64,000 nt of DNA from Asterella californica (taxonomy: Eukaryota > Streptophyta > Marchantiopsida > Marchantiales > Aytoniaceae). Numbering within the stretch: the stretch's first letter is position 1; every line of letters starts with the position of its first letter. The notes under the pieces were generated by a model that saw only the letters and a list, made by a program, of their open reading frames with translations, was not told the DNA's origin and ran no database searches. Made by a program: the position numbers and the translations under genes. Of this stretch, positions 23,001 through 34,942 are shown piece after piece. The stretch is from assembly GCA_036924285.1 (NCBI GenBank), contig JAYKYS010000016.1, positions 2,666,001-2,730,000 on the forward strand, read 5' to 3'.

Positions 23001-26000
23001 CAGGATTGATATCTTGACAATGAATCAGGTTGTATCTAGCATCCAAGGTCCTTACAATATCAGAACATTCTAGTTCAAACATTTCCGTACTATGCTATAT
23101 TGTTTTCCATTTCAAAGACAAGTCGGTTGCTGTCTACTTTGCTGAATTTTTACTTGCACTCGATATTAGTTATGCAGTTTTAGTTCTGATAGTCATGGAT
23201 AAACCTCATTCTTGACATACATGCGACATGATACTTCATTCTCATCCTTCTAGGTTCTGAATACTTGAGTTGTCTCCTCCAATTCTAAGATTCTACAACC
23301 GAGAGGACTCTTCAGCAATTGCATTTTTTTGTGAGATCTCCTGGCTTTAAAACTCTCCCTTGAAAAGTCATTGAATTGTCATAATTTGATGTTACAGTAT
23401 CTTGCATATCTTTGGAAGCTTGTTCTCACTTTCTTCATCAATCCAACATTCAGCTACCACAGTGCGCGCAGCTACCACCTATAATCTTTTAGACTCTTGT
23501 TTTTGAGTGGACCAATGTAGTTTGGAAGCAGAGTGAAATTGTATTTCTCGCTTTCTTCCAAACAGTTATAGTCCATTATAACTTCTTATCTTGACGTTCT
23601 TTTGAAGCAAATTAGTGAGGAGGAGTTTCAAAATGTTCTAGTCATCTGTCACAAACCTTAAGTATTTTCTGATCATTGATTCTCTCGTCATTCAGCTACT
23701 CCATCTTGTATTTTGAAGACTTGTAGGCTAAATCCTCTTCTTCCTCAATCTGTTTCGGTTCACTCCACTCAATCATCTATAAATTTTTTGTCCTCCTTAT
23801 TGATATCACAGAAAAATTCTTGTTAACTTCTTTACGTTTGACTTTTGATTGTTCCACTGTCACTCTCGTTCATTCATTATCCAACTCTTTTCATTCTCAA
23901 GTCATCTTCGTTAATAGGAACTTTTCCTCTTTTTTCATAAAGACCTCTCTCATTCTCCTCCATTTTAATTCTCATCTTATCTTCCTTTTTGTTTCATGTG
24001 TTGTTATTTGTGCTCAAGCAGTTTTTATCTTTAATATATATGCTTCTTCTTGGATATTTTCCGAGGAGAACTAGCTTGAAACTGCTGCTCTCGGCATCCC
24101 ATCTACTATTTTCTCACTGCTTTTTTGAAGAATCTGTGTGGTTTGAAAGAATATGTTTTTCATTGTGTTTGCAACTGAATTGTAGCTTGCTCCACTCTCA
24201 TCTTTTTGACACATAGAAGCAATATAGTTTTGCTTGATAGAGTCTGCTTCATTCTATGGAGTGAAGTAAAGACCCTCATGCAATGATGCTAACATCCAAC
24301 TACCCTCCATGCCTTACGTAGTTACTATCGTTTGTCAACTTCTTGTTAGGATATAATAGAGGATTCAGAGAAACTATAAAGTGATTTATCAGTAGTTGAT
24401 TATGATGACTGATTTCACCAAATAATGGTTCACTCGAACAAATTGAATAATATCAAGCTTATATCTATATATCTTCGGTAAGCCTACTATCATTCATTAT
24501 CTTCGCTCAATTCATGGTCTGAAGATGCCGAAGTATCTCTTAATGGTTTGCTAGTATTGAGTTCGTGCTCCTCTTCATACTATAGTAGCACTAAGTATTG
24601 ATACAAAATTCAACTTCGCCTAAATCCTCTTCGACCTTCCTCCACTCTCGCATAATCGCTCTTTCTTGTTGGATTATCTTAGCCTACTGTTTGGCATTAC
24701 CTCCCTTCGTATGTCAAATACTCTTTTTTCTTTCGAGTCGTGTCTTGGACTACGACCTTTGTAATTATGCACCACCGATTATCGAGATCTCATATCACAC
24801 ACAGAATGCTCTTTTGATCTTTATCTATTCCTCCATGACAAATACTCTCCACAGAAATATTCTTTACGATTCTCTCTTTCTCGACAATCAACTACATGTC
24901 AATAAGTCACTCACATCCAAGATTCATATGCACAAGGTACTACCCAATCAATTTCCATGTAACTTTTGACTTCGGACAAACAACAAAGTGAGAATTTCTT
25001 ATCTCATGGATGATTGTCTCTCTACTTTGTGCCTTCATATTTTATAACGATTCTTCCTCGCCCATAGTACCTATGTGGTAAGACCCTCGTGCTAATTAGA
25101 GATTGCACTATCTATCATCCTTTTATCTACCTTACATTGTCTCCTTCTATATAATTGGAGGAAAAGTTATTGTACCTCATTCTAAAGTGTTAGGCAATAT
25201 TGTAGGGTTGTCTTTCCAACATTATCTTTAGAGCAACACATTATTCAATTATCTCCAATATATTTAATAATCTCACTTCTATACTCTCCAATTCCATAAT
25301 TCAATACTAATCTGTTCACATTGCGGGTTATGAATCTAGAAACCCGATCGTTCCTCTTAAATGTGTTATCCATCATTGATTATCCAAATGTACATCTCTT
25401 TTTTGTTATGAACATTGGGTATATGGTAAATTATTCATAAAAGATTCTCATCATATATTCTCTAAACTACAAAAAATGTTATTGATTAAATACCAGTTAA
25501 CAATAAATCTGATGCAAATTTTGATGTGAACAATCTCCACATGCCCTTCTTTTTTGATGTGGTTCCTATATATTTTTCTTTCTCGAATGTTGATTGTGCA
25601 TACTTTGTTTTGATCCTCTCGGAGTTACATATTGATGAATTTATATATAATCAAAAGAAAAGAAATAATATAACAAGCACAATATAATAACTACAATATA
25701 CTATATCATTTTTCATTTCTTAATTGCATGCCAAACTCTAGAATTACGATTACTATTGTTTCTTGTGAGATATTCTGTATGAAACCCATCCATCATTGTA
25801 TATTGACTATTTCAGGTTTCTAGATTCTCCTCTTCTCCTCAAATCTATTCTTCCTCTTTTTGCATTATGCAACATTCATCCACTATTCATACCTTTCATT
25901 GTAAAATCTATTGTATTCTTGTTACTACGGACTAAAAGAACTTGAACTCTCACTGCATTTACAACACCGATATGGATTGGAGAAATTGAGCTCTGAACAA

Positions 26001-26600
26001 CCTCTCTAACCCTTTTAATATCTCTTGATCCGAATCAAGTATTGCTTCTTGTCAATTCAAAACTGCAAATCCAACTTAAATGTCTCCCTTAAAATCAATA
26101 TTTTTTTGGGGCTGTGAATTCCGCTAAATTCCGAATTGTCCTTGGTCTTTTCTCTCTGTATCCTCCAAATTATTTTTAATCTTTGCCGTACTTAGCTTTG
26201 ACAACTCTTCTCGTCCTGTCCTCCATACCCTTACTTTCTCTTCGAACTTCGAGAAGTTCGATGTGTCTTTTTCTTTCTTGAAGTAGTATTATGTATTGTA
26301 CTCTTGCTGGTGTTTTCACTAAGGTAGTGAACTGAAGCAAATAATTACAGAGAAAACCACATCGTATTTCGTGTTCGCCAGTAATGGCACACACGAAGCA
26401 TCGTATCACAAGAACTTGCCAGTCACACACATCATTAGGAAAGAAGAGAGGGCCAAAATCTTTCGGTCATAGTCAATTTGAATATTTCTTGTGTGCACTA
26501 TTACAATATTTTCAAGTATACTACACAATTTACTTATTTAGGAAACGAGGTATCTTCTTGATTCGAAAACACAAGCTCTCACACAGCAAAAGGATTTAGT
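20001..26600. other. AT-rich stretch without supported genes
   Basis: Reading frames are short and show no domain I recognise. The longest are a 117-codon Lys/Ile-rich frame at 20700-21053 and a 76-codon frame at 21521-21751 that could form a coiled coil (KRLEKYH region). They may be scraps of transposon gag. The first few hundred bases may include the 5' end of gypsy element B. Confidence 0.5.
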
Positions 26601-27604
26601 CACAAATCTAATTTGGTCAGGGCGCAAACTTGTCCACAGGAGCTTGTTCTCAACGAAGTCAAGGCAAAGAAACGATGAAGTCATAACTTATGCTCCTTTG
26701 TGTGCAGAAGGTGATAATTCTTACGGTGACGGTTCTGCAATGCGAGGCCGACCGCTCCATCCAACCCTCAACGAAACTAGTGAACCCACTTGAGGGTTGG
26801 CTCCATCTTCACTGTCTAGCCTTTGGATATAGACCTACATGGCTGATCAACAGAGTAGTGTCTACTCTAACGTCAACGAGAGAGACGAACGGAAGAGGGA
26901 TAGTTTTTACTCCCAGAGTGTTGTTGGAGTTTAGGTCTTCATTGCAAAACTACATTATGACTACGTTAAAGAATCCAGCGCCCATATACGAAGACTGTAT
27001 CCTACGAGATTTCAAATTGACACGCCATTCCACATACAGTAAAGTACGTACATTGAGGAGGCATTAAACCCTAACTGCTGGGAAATCTCCAGCTCGACCC
27101 AGAAATACCTTAGTCGTACGATGCTCGTTCCATGTTCTTGAAACATAGAAATTTATTCTTCTCGTGGGTATCGAGGTGTGTCAAAGTCAGTCTGTGGACT
27201 TTGGGATTAGGTACGAGTTGGCGCATGGATGTAGGGCACATCGACAGAGCGGCAAAGGACCTTATGTTCCTTCCTATCAATGTCCCGAATCAACTACCGA
27301 GATTGCTGAGCACAACGGTAAAGAATTTTGGACATAAAACTGGAGAAATCAATGAGTCGACGACGACGGCCAAAATTCTCCCATCTCAAGGCACTAGTGA
27401 AAGTATTTGGCACTATGATTCTACCTAGTTACCGGTAGGGTTATGCTCTTCTTGAAGGAGGATTTGCTTTCGGCTTTCGTTCTTCCAAGAAAAGAACCGA
27501 ACCAGGCAGAGCAATGGGGATACTCGTGATGACAAAAGTAGAGCCCTGGTATAGACTACTGTACGACCCAAAACCTTGTCGTGCGGAGGTGTGAAACCTC
27601 CTCA
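26601..27604. other. Intergenic region and probable 3' UTR of the CPBP protease gene
   Basis: Less AT-rich than the DNA to the left. Two open frames (26690-27067 and 27132-27428, plus strand) have no recognisable domain and no homologue I know. The part nearest 27604 is probably the 3' UTR of the minus-strand protease gene. Confidence 0.4.
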
Positions 27605-29652
27605 TTAGCAACTTGATGCTGATGACAGGGCTAGCAGAAGAGTTGTATTGTATAGAGCGTGGACGACCCAGGACGTGGCCAGATTTCCTGTGTACGCATA
27701 GCTGGCCCCTAAAAGGCATCCGATTAAGAATAATCCTAAGACTTGACCACCTGCTGCTACTGGCAAATGTGCCAAAACGAACACTGCTGAGCTTGCAAGA
27801 ACCGCCCCAGGCAACCCAAAATAAGCAGCAAATGACGTCAAGAGGAAGCCTCTGTACATAAACTCTTCCAGATATGGGGTGATGAGACAGCTAACCGTGT
27901 AAAAGCAAGTCCCAGAGATCTGGCTTGCAGTAACAAGCTCCAAAACGGGATTGCTGTGCTCCACATCCTGTCATGTTGAAAATTAAGACCGACATCAAAC
28001 GTGGTGAAAAGTGTATCGAGAATCTCAGCTGAGGAGGTAGCACAAGCAAGCAAGCTCAACTAGGTTGTGGGGCTGTCAGGAAGTGAAGTAAACTGCGCAT
28101 CGGCGTAAGTAAATTGACATGGGAAAATTATGGACTCAAACCTTTGGTACACATTCCCCCAAACTTGACGTGACTCCTACAACCAGAAGAAGACAAGCAA
28201 GACAGAAGGCTGATGTTGGCAGCCATCCTCTGTTTCTCCACACGTGCGAGAAATTTAGTTCAAACATAGCGTGAGGAACAGGTCCATGTTGCTTGACAGT
28301 TGACTGCACCAACCACAAACCTCCCACCACCTCGAAGAGCTGGAGAATAAGCAACGATACAGCCTGCCGAACAAATACTTTCTCAACATCAACAGCATGC
28401 ACGAACACGGAAGGACGGAAAGAACGACGTTCCAACCAAAATAGCCTGTGCTAATCTCCCTCCCAGAATATTCAGGTCAGAATTGAATCCACTCACCTTT
28501 GTCTGTGGATCTAGGTCTGGTTGATGCAGAAGACTAGCCACAATAGAGAGTCCTCCCAGTCCAAACGGTCCATGGACAACCCCGAGGTAAGTGACAAATG
28601 TGACAGCCACGTCTGTTCCATCCCACGGTACGGACGAAGGAAGCCTTGAAAACGTTTTACCCTACACATACTAGAGCAGAAATCACAACTTAGTTATACA
28701 TAAACAACTCATATAGAATAAGTTCAGCTGATCACAAGTCACTAATTTCGGCCGTGCTATAAGAGATCATACACCCACACAGAAGGGTTCGATCCAACTC
28801 AAAGGATAGAACAGTTTGCAGGAGATCAAGATATGCACCAGATATGGTGCGCACTACCGGATGAACCGCATGCTCTTTCTGAGGCTCCTAAAATTTTAGT
28901 TTCTTTCATCGACTTGGGAGAACTATGATTGCGATTTACGTATGCGTAGGACCGTTCTTGTTGTCAGCAACGTGAACAACAACTTCAGTTCGAACAGAAG
29001 GGAAGGTCGGGAAGCAATGAATCTTACATTGACAATGTCTGTAGCATTGTCGATAGGTGCAGGAGTGGAAACCGACTCTAACTTGTTAGAAGAGTCCTCA
29101 CTAGAATGCCCTGGTTCACGTGCCCATATTTGCGATCCATCTCTGAGTCTTGTCAATTCGCGACTATGGGATCTCGTCGACGAATTTGTGCTAGGATTAT
29201 GGAAAGCAGTCAAAGTCAGACGCTCAACCGGTCTCCAGCAGCCAGAAGCAGATATCCGAGGGAACAAATATTTTAAGTTCTTGACAGGCCGTTGCAAGAT
29301 AAGTCGAGGAATTCCTCCGTGGAACCTCACTGCCTGATCCACCTCTGTGCCAACGATCGCCATGGCACGGTACTTCCTGTAAAGTCTACTGCAATCCTCT
29401 GGATGATGCGATACAAAAGCTGCAGGTCTCACCCAGACCAACACAGGGGATTACACTATTCTTGAGTTTTGGATCGGGGGTCCATGAGCTTGCACTTGCC
29501 CAAAGCTCTTTATTAGGGTTTGCAACCCCTAAAAGCACGGCCAAATTTGGAGGCCTTGCAGTAGACGGGTCCCTCAGCCGAGCGGAGGAGGATTCACTGA
29601 AGAAACTTTTGAAGAGAGATGTGCAAACTTCCTCGAGCTGACTCATCATCAT
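27605..29652 (-). CDS. CPBP (CAAX-type) intramembrane metalloprotease, plastid-type
   Basis: Five exons join in phase to 428 codons: 29652-29433, 29344-29028, 28661-28497, 28363-28142, 27967-27605. Introns are GT-AG. The last exon has the three signatures of the CPBP/Rce1 family: EEFMYRGFLL (glutamates and Arg), FVLAHLP (first metal-binding His), and HALYNTTLL (second His and Asn), in hydrophobic helices. Upstream exons add further membrane spans. The N-terminus is rich in Ser and basic residues, suggesting a plastid transit peptide. Family members cleave prenylated proteins or act as membrane-protein proteases; in plants the plastid members have little-known substrates, so the substrate is not assigned. 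The exon 2 acceptor (after CACAG at 29345) was chosen because it alone keeps frame and has a weak pyrimidine tract. Shares its promoter region with the LYRM7-like gene. Confidence 0.85.
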
Positions 29653-29786
29653 CCTCCATCCACGCTGGCATTCGAAGCCGCGAAGTAGGACCTCCAGGAG
29701 AATAAAAGAACTCCTTAGGAGCGTGGATGCACAGGCAAGAATTCGGACGGAGTAAAAATCTCTGCGAGTTGTCTCAGCCCAGGGAG
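29653..29786. promoter_or_regulatory. Short divergent intergenic promoter region
   Basis: Only 134 bp separate the start codons of the minus-strand CPBP protease and the plus-strand LYRM7-like gene, so their 5' UTRs and core promoters must lie here or overlap the coding regions. I see no clear TATA box. Confidence 0.5.
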
Positions 29787-30062
29787 ATGGCTACTGCGGC
29801 GAGGGTAAGTGACGTAAGATCGGCGTTTCGCGCTATACTTCGAGTGAGAAGACAAGTTTTTGCTGGTGACCAGCAGGCGCTTGCTTCATCGGCTGCACAG
29901 ATTCGGCAGGCATTTGAAGCGAATCGGCATGTGACGGATGAAAAGACCCTCTCAGAGTTGCTGGCTCAGGCCCGGGAAGCTGTAGATTTTATGGCGTTGA
30001 ATGTTGTCCAAGCGAAACTTAACGACAGAGGAAACTACGGTATTCTCCATGATCCCTCTTAA
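29787..30062 (+). CDS. LYRM7/MZM1-like complex III assembly factor
   Basis: A single exon encodes 91 residues. The ATG at 29787 is preferred over an in-frame ATG at 29727 because the family domain begins right after it. Similarity to LYRM7/Mzm1 is along the whole length: RVRRQVFAGDQQAL (LYRM7 has RTRQQVFKNDARAL), then IRQAFEANRHVTDEKTL and a C-terminal FMALNVVQAKLND. The LYR tripeptide is degenerate (ILR). In yeast and humans this protein holds the Rieske iron-sulfur subunit in the mitochondrial matrix before its insertion into complex III. The role here is inferred from the family. No transit peptide is obvious, as is usual for small LYR proteins. Divergent from the CPBP protease gene. Confidence 0.8.
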   Translation: MATAARVSDVRSAFRAILRVRRQVFAGDQQALASSAAQIRQAFEANRHVTDEKTLSELLAQAREAVDFMALNVVQAKLNDRGNYGILHDPS

Positions 30063-30547
30063 AAGCACCACTTTCGTCATCTCTTTCTTACCAGTTAAGT
30101 CAGTGTGCTGCTATCGAGGTCTACGCTTACCGGGTGATGCTTATTTTGGTTCGAATGAACGAATGGAACCTTTGTAATGATTTGGATGTTATCGAAGAAG
30201 CATGAAACGAGATGAGGTGAGTTGCCTCGTCTAGCTTCTCTCTGAATTACCTCGCTCCAGTGGAATTGCGGATCAGACGACAAGACCCCGAGCGCCTAGG
30301 GCAACCGAACTGGTGCAGGGGATTTACTTTTGCGGTACATCGTACCGCGTTTGTAGATAATTAGAGAACGCGGAATTCACTTTTTTAAGGACACTGGACT
30401 TCCTTTTTCTGCTGTCAGAACCTGTAACTAACCCTGACAGTTCCGTAGTACGCGAAAGAGCAAAGCGCGGAGGAGTTTTTGTGCCTTTATATCCAAGTTT
30501 TATAAGGTGTCTCCTTCTTTCATCGTTCAATACTGACGTTTATCAGA

Positions 30548-30649
30548 ATGGATGCAGAAATGAAGCTTCAGGAGGGACATGCTGGACAAACCGTTGAAGA
30601 AGTGGAAGAAGTGGTTTCGAAGCCCAAGAAAGGAAAGACCACTTCATAA
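30548..30649 (+). CDS. Possible short ORF, 33 codons
   Basis: ATG at 30548, acidic then Lys-rich (EEVEEVV, KPKKGKTT), TAA at 30647. A T-rich stretch with TATAT and TATAAG lies 30-70 bases upstream. No homologue recognised. It may be noise or the first exon of an unseen gene, since the next frame stays open to 30757. Confidence 0.2.
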   Translation: MDAEMKLQEGHAGQTVEEVEEVVSKPKKGKTTS

Positions 30650-31801
30650 AATGGAGGAGAATCGTTCAGTGGCTTCCCTGTCTCACTAGGATATGTGTCA
30701 GGGAGATCTCAGCAGAGGGTACGGAACATGAATTATGATCTTGGAAATCAGTTTTAAGTTCCACGAAGAGCGTTCTGCATCCGAGCGCGTACAGCTTTTG
30801 TATCGCAGATACCGCCTGCTGAATTACGAGGGCTCTCAGAAACTTGTCCTCCGCTTAGAGTGTAGGAAAGAAAGGGTAAAACAACTGTGAAGTCGTGAAA
30901 GAGGTCCGAGCACTTTCTGCCGGAACTTGGGCTTAGTCCATGAATAGATGTCTGAGATCGAGCACATGGTCCCTATTAGTTGCAAAGACAAAGGGGAGGG
31001 TGAGGTAGCACTCGTTCTGTCACCCTCAAAGTACTCTTACCACAATTTTGTTGTAGTGAACATTATATGTCGGACGAACTTGTTGCGGATAAGCGTTTTT
31101 GTTCAATCTTCGAATGAATGCTGGCTAAGTTTTCACCCCAACCTGCGATCTTCTTGCTGTGAGTGGTCGGTCCCTTCCCAACTCCTGATGCATCTGACAT
31201 TATTTATGATTCCAATCGAAGCATGTCAATTTCTTCTGTACACTTTGGAGTTGCCCCTGGTGTATATTCCATTCACTGAATCCTTGGAAAGTGGTAAAAT
31301 ACATCTCCGACATAGTCTCTGTCAGCGCACACTCTGGCATTTCTCTCCTGCCTACGTCTTCTGCCCTGACAGGGTCCAAACACCTGCGAAGAATTTGACC
31401 CTTCAACCATGAAAGTGCAACGAAATTATGGCATGTTCTCTCCACCAGGTGCACGCTAGTTTGAAATGTGCGGGAAATATGTCCGGATACGGGATACGGG
31501 ATACGGGATTCCTTTCACACCAATTTATCGTGGATGTTCTCTGGATTCACTCGTGGCCGTTAACCCATAGTCATAGCACACGACCCCAACTAGAGACGAT
31601 TCCACCGCTCGGTGGCGTAGCAAATCCTGACTCAGACTTGCATCCTTAAGAACCAGTCCGGTGGCAGATGAAGGGCCCTTGATCTACTTGTAGAGGCAAC
31701 GCGCCAATGCAAACGTAGGCTGCGGTGATACATGTGTTGTACAAGATATTTACACCATTTTACAGTACACTTACTCACCTTGAACTACACAAGTGAAAAT
31801 T
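30650..31801. other. Intergenic, no supported gene
   Basis: No domain-bearing frame. It holds a short tandem run of ATACGGG (three and a half units, about 31486-31509). The part next to 31801 is probably the 3' UTR of the peptide deformylase gene. Confidence 0.5.
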
Positions 31802-33366
31802 TTAAATCTCTGCACTGGGTACCCTGATACTCTTAGCGGATACTTTACAAGGACCGGGCTTGGGACACCCATGAGCCAACGGGAGTCTCAAGTTCTCCTT
31901 TGTGCGGAAAGTCCTGGGTACCATCTTGTCAACGTACAGATTACCCATCAAGTGGTCGCACTCGTGCTGAAGAATTCGCGCTTTCCAGCCGCTCGCTTTA
32001 ACATGTATAGGCTTACCGTCCCGACCAAGTCCTGTGACCTCCACTTCCAAGTCCCTTTCCACGAGCGCACGATAACCATCGACACTGTACAGCAGACCGC
32101 AGCGAATTGTGTCAGTTACGTAAGAAGCTGTCACTCGCGCAAGATGCTGATTCAAGGCGTACGAACGCTTGTACGAACTATCTATGTTGGCAGACTAACT
32201 CCGTAGGTCTAAAGAGACATTCTTCTATCTACCCCATGTTCATGTTCATTCTTATTCTTTGCACTTGTACTGTGTAACGAGGAGAAAGTGACGACTGACC
32301 TGAGACAACCCTCGAAGAAAATGGCTGTACCCGATCCGCTCTGCCTCGTTAGCTTAGGATTGATGATAACCTTTACGTATCGACAAAACATACCTCAATT
32401 TAGTGCGTGCAAGACGGACGACACCTTCTAGCTCACTCATGATAAATAATTGCTTGTGTGAGTTGGTGCTTTTGCAGCTAAACGAGAAGCTCGGTGGATG
32501 ACATACCAGTAAGTCGAAGGGTTCACGTTGCTCAGCTTCAATCTCTTCTGGTGACGCATAGCTCATAAGCTCTTTCGTGTCTTCCAGAACGATAATCTGC
32601 ACAATCGAGTGACAGACAATGCTGAAACTAATTAAAATGGTGGGTGGGAACTTTTAAATACATTGCATACTGACATACTGAGTTTCATTCACTTACGACG
32701 TAATACTCTCACAGGGTGTACATGTGTCTAGAAACTCATGCAAATAGACCTTATTCTCCGAAGAAGTTCTACGCACAAGCAATTCAAAACATGTCAGCAA
32801 AGCAATTGATCAAAGATGAGTGGTCATGCCCGTTCACACACACGACGTCTTTGAAAACTGAAGAGTGTGGTGTATCAGACCTGCAATTGTTTGCCAATCT
32901 GAGGAGCTGCAAGGCCCACGCCAGGAGCGTTGCGCATTGTGGCCACCATGTCGTTGATAATTTTCTCAATGTGCGCAGTACCGATATCTTCCACTCTCAC
33001 TTCAAGAGCTGGTTCGTGCAGAATTGGATCCCCAGCTTGAACCACTTCGGTCACTTTGGGTTTATTGAAACTCCAAAAGCAAATGGGAGTAACGGAGTCC
33101 CTGCCCCCTCGCACGGGCATGGAGTAGTATTCAGAAACATAATGGAAAGGCAGCTTTGTGTCCCGCAGTTGCGTAGCAAAGAACTCCATCTTCGTCCTGA
33201 ATCTCCTTCGCCACAAGTACTGCAGCTTATGACTGCTGCTGCTGATCGTGCTGTTTGTTCTACACACTCCACCAACGCGCCTCGTGTATGAACTGCTATT
33301 AATGCGACAGCTGCAGAGGCTGCTCGACGAGGCAGTTGCTGTAAGCTTTTGAGACATCAACGACAT
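31802..33366 (-). CDS. PDF1A: Peptide deformylase, organellar PDF1A type
   Basis: Four exons join in phase to 309 codons: 33366-32881, 32596-32507, 32370-32300, 32084-31802, all with GT-AG introns. The enzyme removes the formyl group from the N-terminal Met of proteins made in mitochondria and plastids. All three family motifs are present: [10 protein letters not shown] (motif 1, exon 1), EGCLS (motif 2, split by the last intron, with the metal-binding Cys) and QHECDHL (motif 3, two metal-binding His and the catalytic Glu). The tail [20 protein letters not shown] and the segment IIVLEDTKE are close to Arabidopsis PDF1A. The first 60 residues are rich in Ser, Arg and Thr, a typical transit peptide, so this start is a good fit. 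Nothing appears missing; it should be active. Confidence 0.95.
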
Positions 33367-34942
33367 GACTCCTGCTTTTCGCTCTAGACGCTACTCCTAC
33401 GCTACTTGTTTCTTTCACCGCGTGCGAGGGCAGGAGAGAGTGAGTCTCAGCTTTTCTTTCTTTTTCCCCGGGTTCCTGTGGAACAGACAAGGCGATGTGC
33501 ACGCACGCACAGAACGCTACGACAAAGCTTTTCTGCCACAAGTTTCACACAAAGCAACGAAACGAATCAAACGATCCTCCTCCTCGTCTTCTTCCGGTTT
33601 CTTCTTCAGATACTCTACTCTCATTCCGTTATTCCCTCCCGTCTATCTTCTTCCGTATCGCCCCTCGCCCCCGCATCTCTATGAACGAACCAACGACCGT
33701 ACGTTCAGTTTGATTCAGGTATCCGGACGGTCGGGACGCATCGCATCAGATTGCATGCTGCTTGTAAGCGTGCAGTTTTACGGCCGGGCTACGTTTCGCA
33801 ACTTTCGCTTGGCTCCGCAGCACGCCTTTCCTCCCCTTCTACAGTATGATCCATCCACCGTTTCCAGCTTCTTTGGTAGGACCTTTTCGCAGTCTCTGCT
33901 TCTCGTTCACACGCGTCACGTTGCACGGTCCCCCCGCCCACCTGCTTTACACGAACCTTCTGCGACCTCTATTATTGTTCTCTCGATTGTACAAGTCTCC
34001 TTGCTAGCGAGCGAGCACTTCCAGGCTCCAGAGTGCAGACCAAGCATCACCACGTGATTTCTACTATGCAATACAGTATACACCAAACGCTGAGACTCCT
34101 TTTTGTCTCCATGTCCGCCCTACCACGCGCGACTTTCTCTCGTCTTGCTTGCGATTCAACCCGCATCAGCATTATCTGCGAATATGCCTTATGGGCTTTC
34201 CCTCTGCCGCTAAATTTAGACCGTCGTAGGTGTACGGCTTTTGCGGACAGTTCTCATCATCAGACGCATTCCCAGATGACTCCTAGTCAAGGATTCGAAT
34301 ACAGCTTGAATGAGGTAAGTACTGAACTTCAGTCAACCTTCGTACCAGCACCGCTGGAACCTGACTGTAACCCATGTAGCTTGGCAATGCCTCATTCAAC
34401 TTGAATCTTCTAAGAGATCCCATGGTTTTAGTTGAGAGAGTTGGGCTTTACTAATGATCACATCAGGTAATTTGTAGGAAGTCTCAAGCGTGCCGCTGTC
34501 TGTCGATTATGAGTCGTCGTCGTTTACAGGGAAAAGATGAGAGCAAGATCATTTTACTAGTACTCGGATATTGGGCACTCGCTATGTCTGGAGTTGAAGC
34601 AATTTGGTTCAAGACTTTGATCCAACTGGCTAACAGCTTAGAGACAAGAGTTCAATTTGGTTCCAGACTTTGACTAACATCTTAGAGACCAGAGCTCTTG
34701 CTGGTGCCATATAAAAACTGTTCAAACGTTAGCACAGAAGAAACGTCGATGATTTAATCACTGGCGAAATGAAAGCAGCGAAATGTTGAGGCTGGAAAAT
34801 GGACCCGTAAACGTTGAAATTCTACAGAACCGTGAGTACAACATACAAAGTTCTTGCCCACACTAAAACCCGAGTCCTTCTAAAACTAAGGGTACTGTTT
34901 CCTTATTCAAGAACTTAACGGATACTTTATGCGTTAAATGCT
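33367..34942. other. Intergenic region, promoter side of PDF1A and 3' side of the methyltransferase
   Basis: The first 700 bases are pyrimidine-rich on the plus strand and give a 230-codon open frame (33365-34057) of low-complexity Ser, Phe, Pro and Arg that resembles no protein. I treat it as promoter or UTR. Nothing else is recognised. Confidence 0.5.

Noticed and set aside
28785..28795. GGTTCGATCC resembling a tRNA T-loop
   Set aside because: The flanking bases cannot form the five-base T-stem and no anticodon arm is found at the expected distance.
28942..29337. 131-codon plus-strand frame
   Set aside because: Antisense of CPBP protease exon 2, which joins in phase with flanking exons.
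31486..31509. Telomere-like ATACGGG repeat
   Set aside because: Unit is not the plant telomere repeat TTTAGGG and only three and a half copies are present.
33365..34057. 230-codon plus-strand open frame beside PDF1A
   Set aside because: Low-complexity Ser/Phe/Pro/Arg product from pyrimidine-rich promoter DNA, with no domain or start context.
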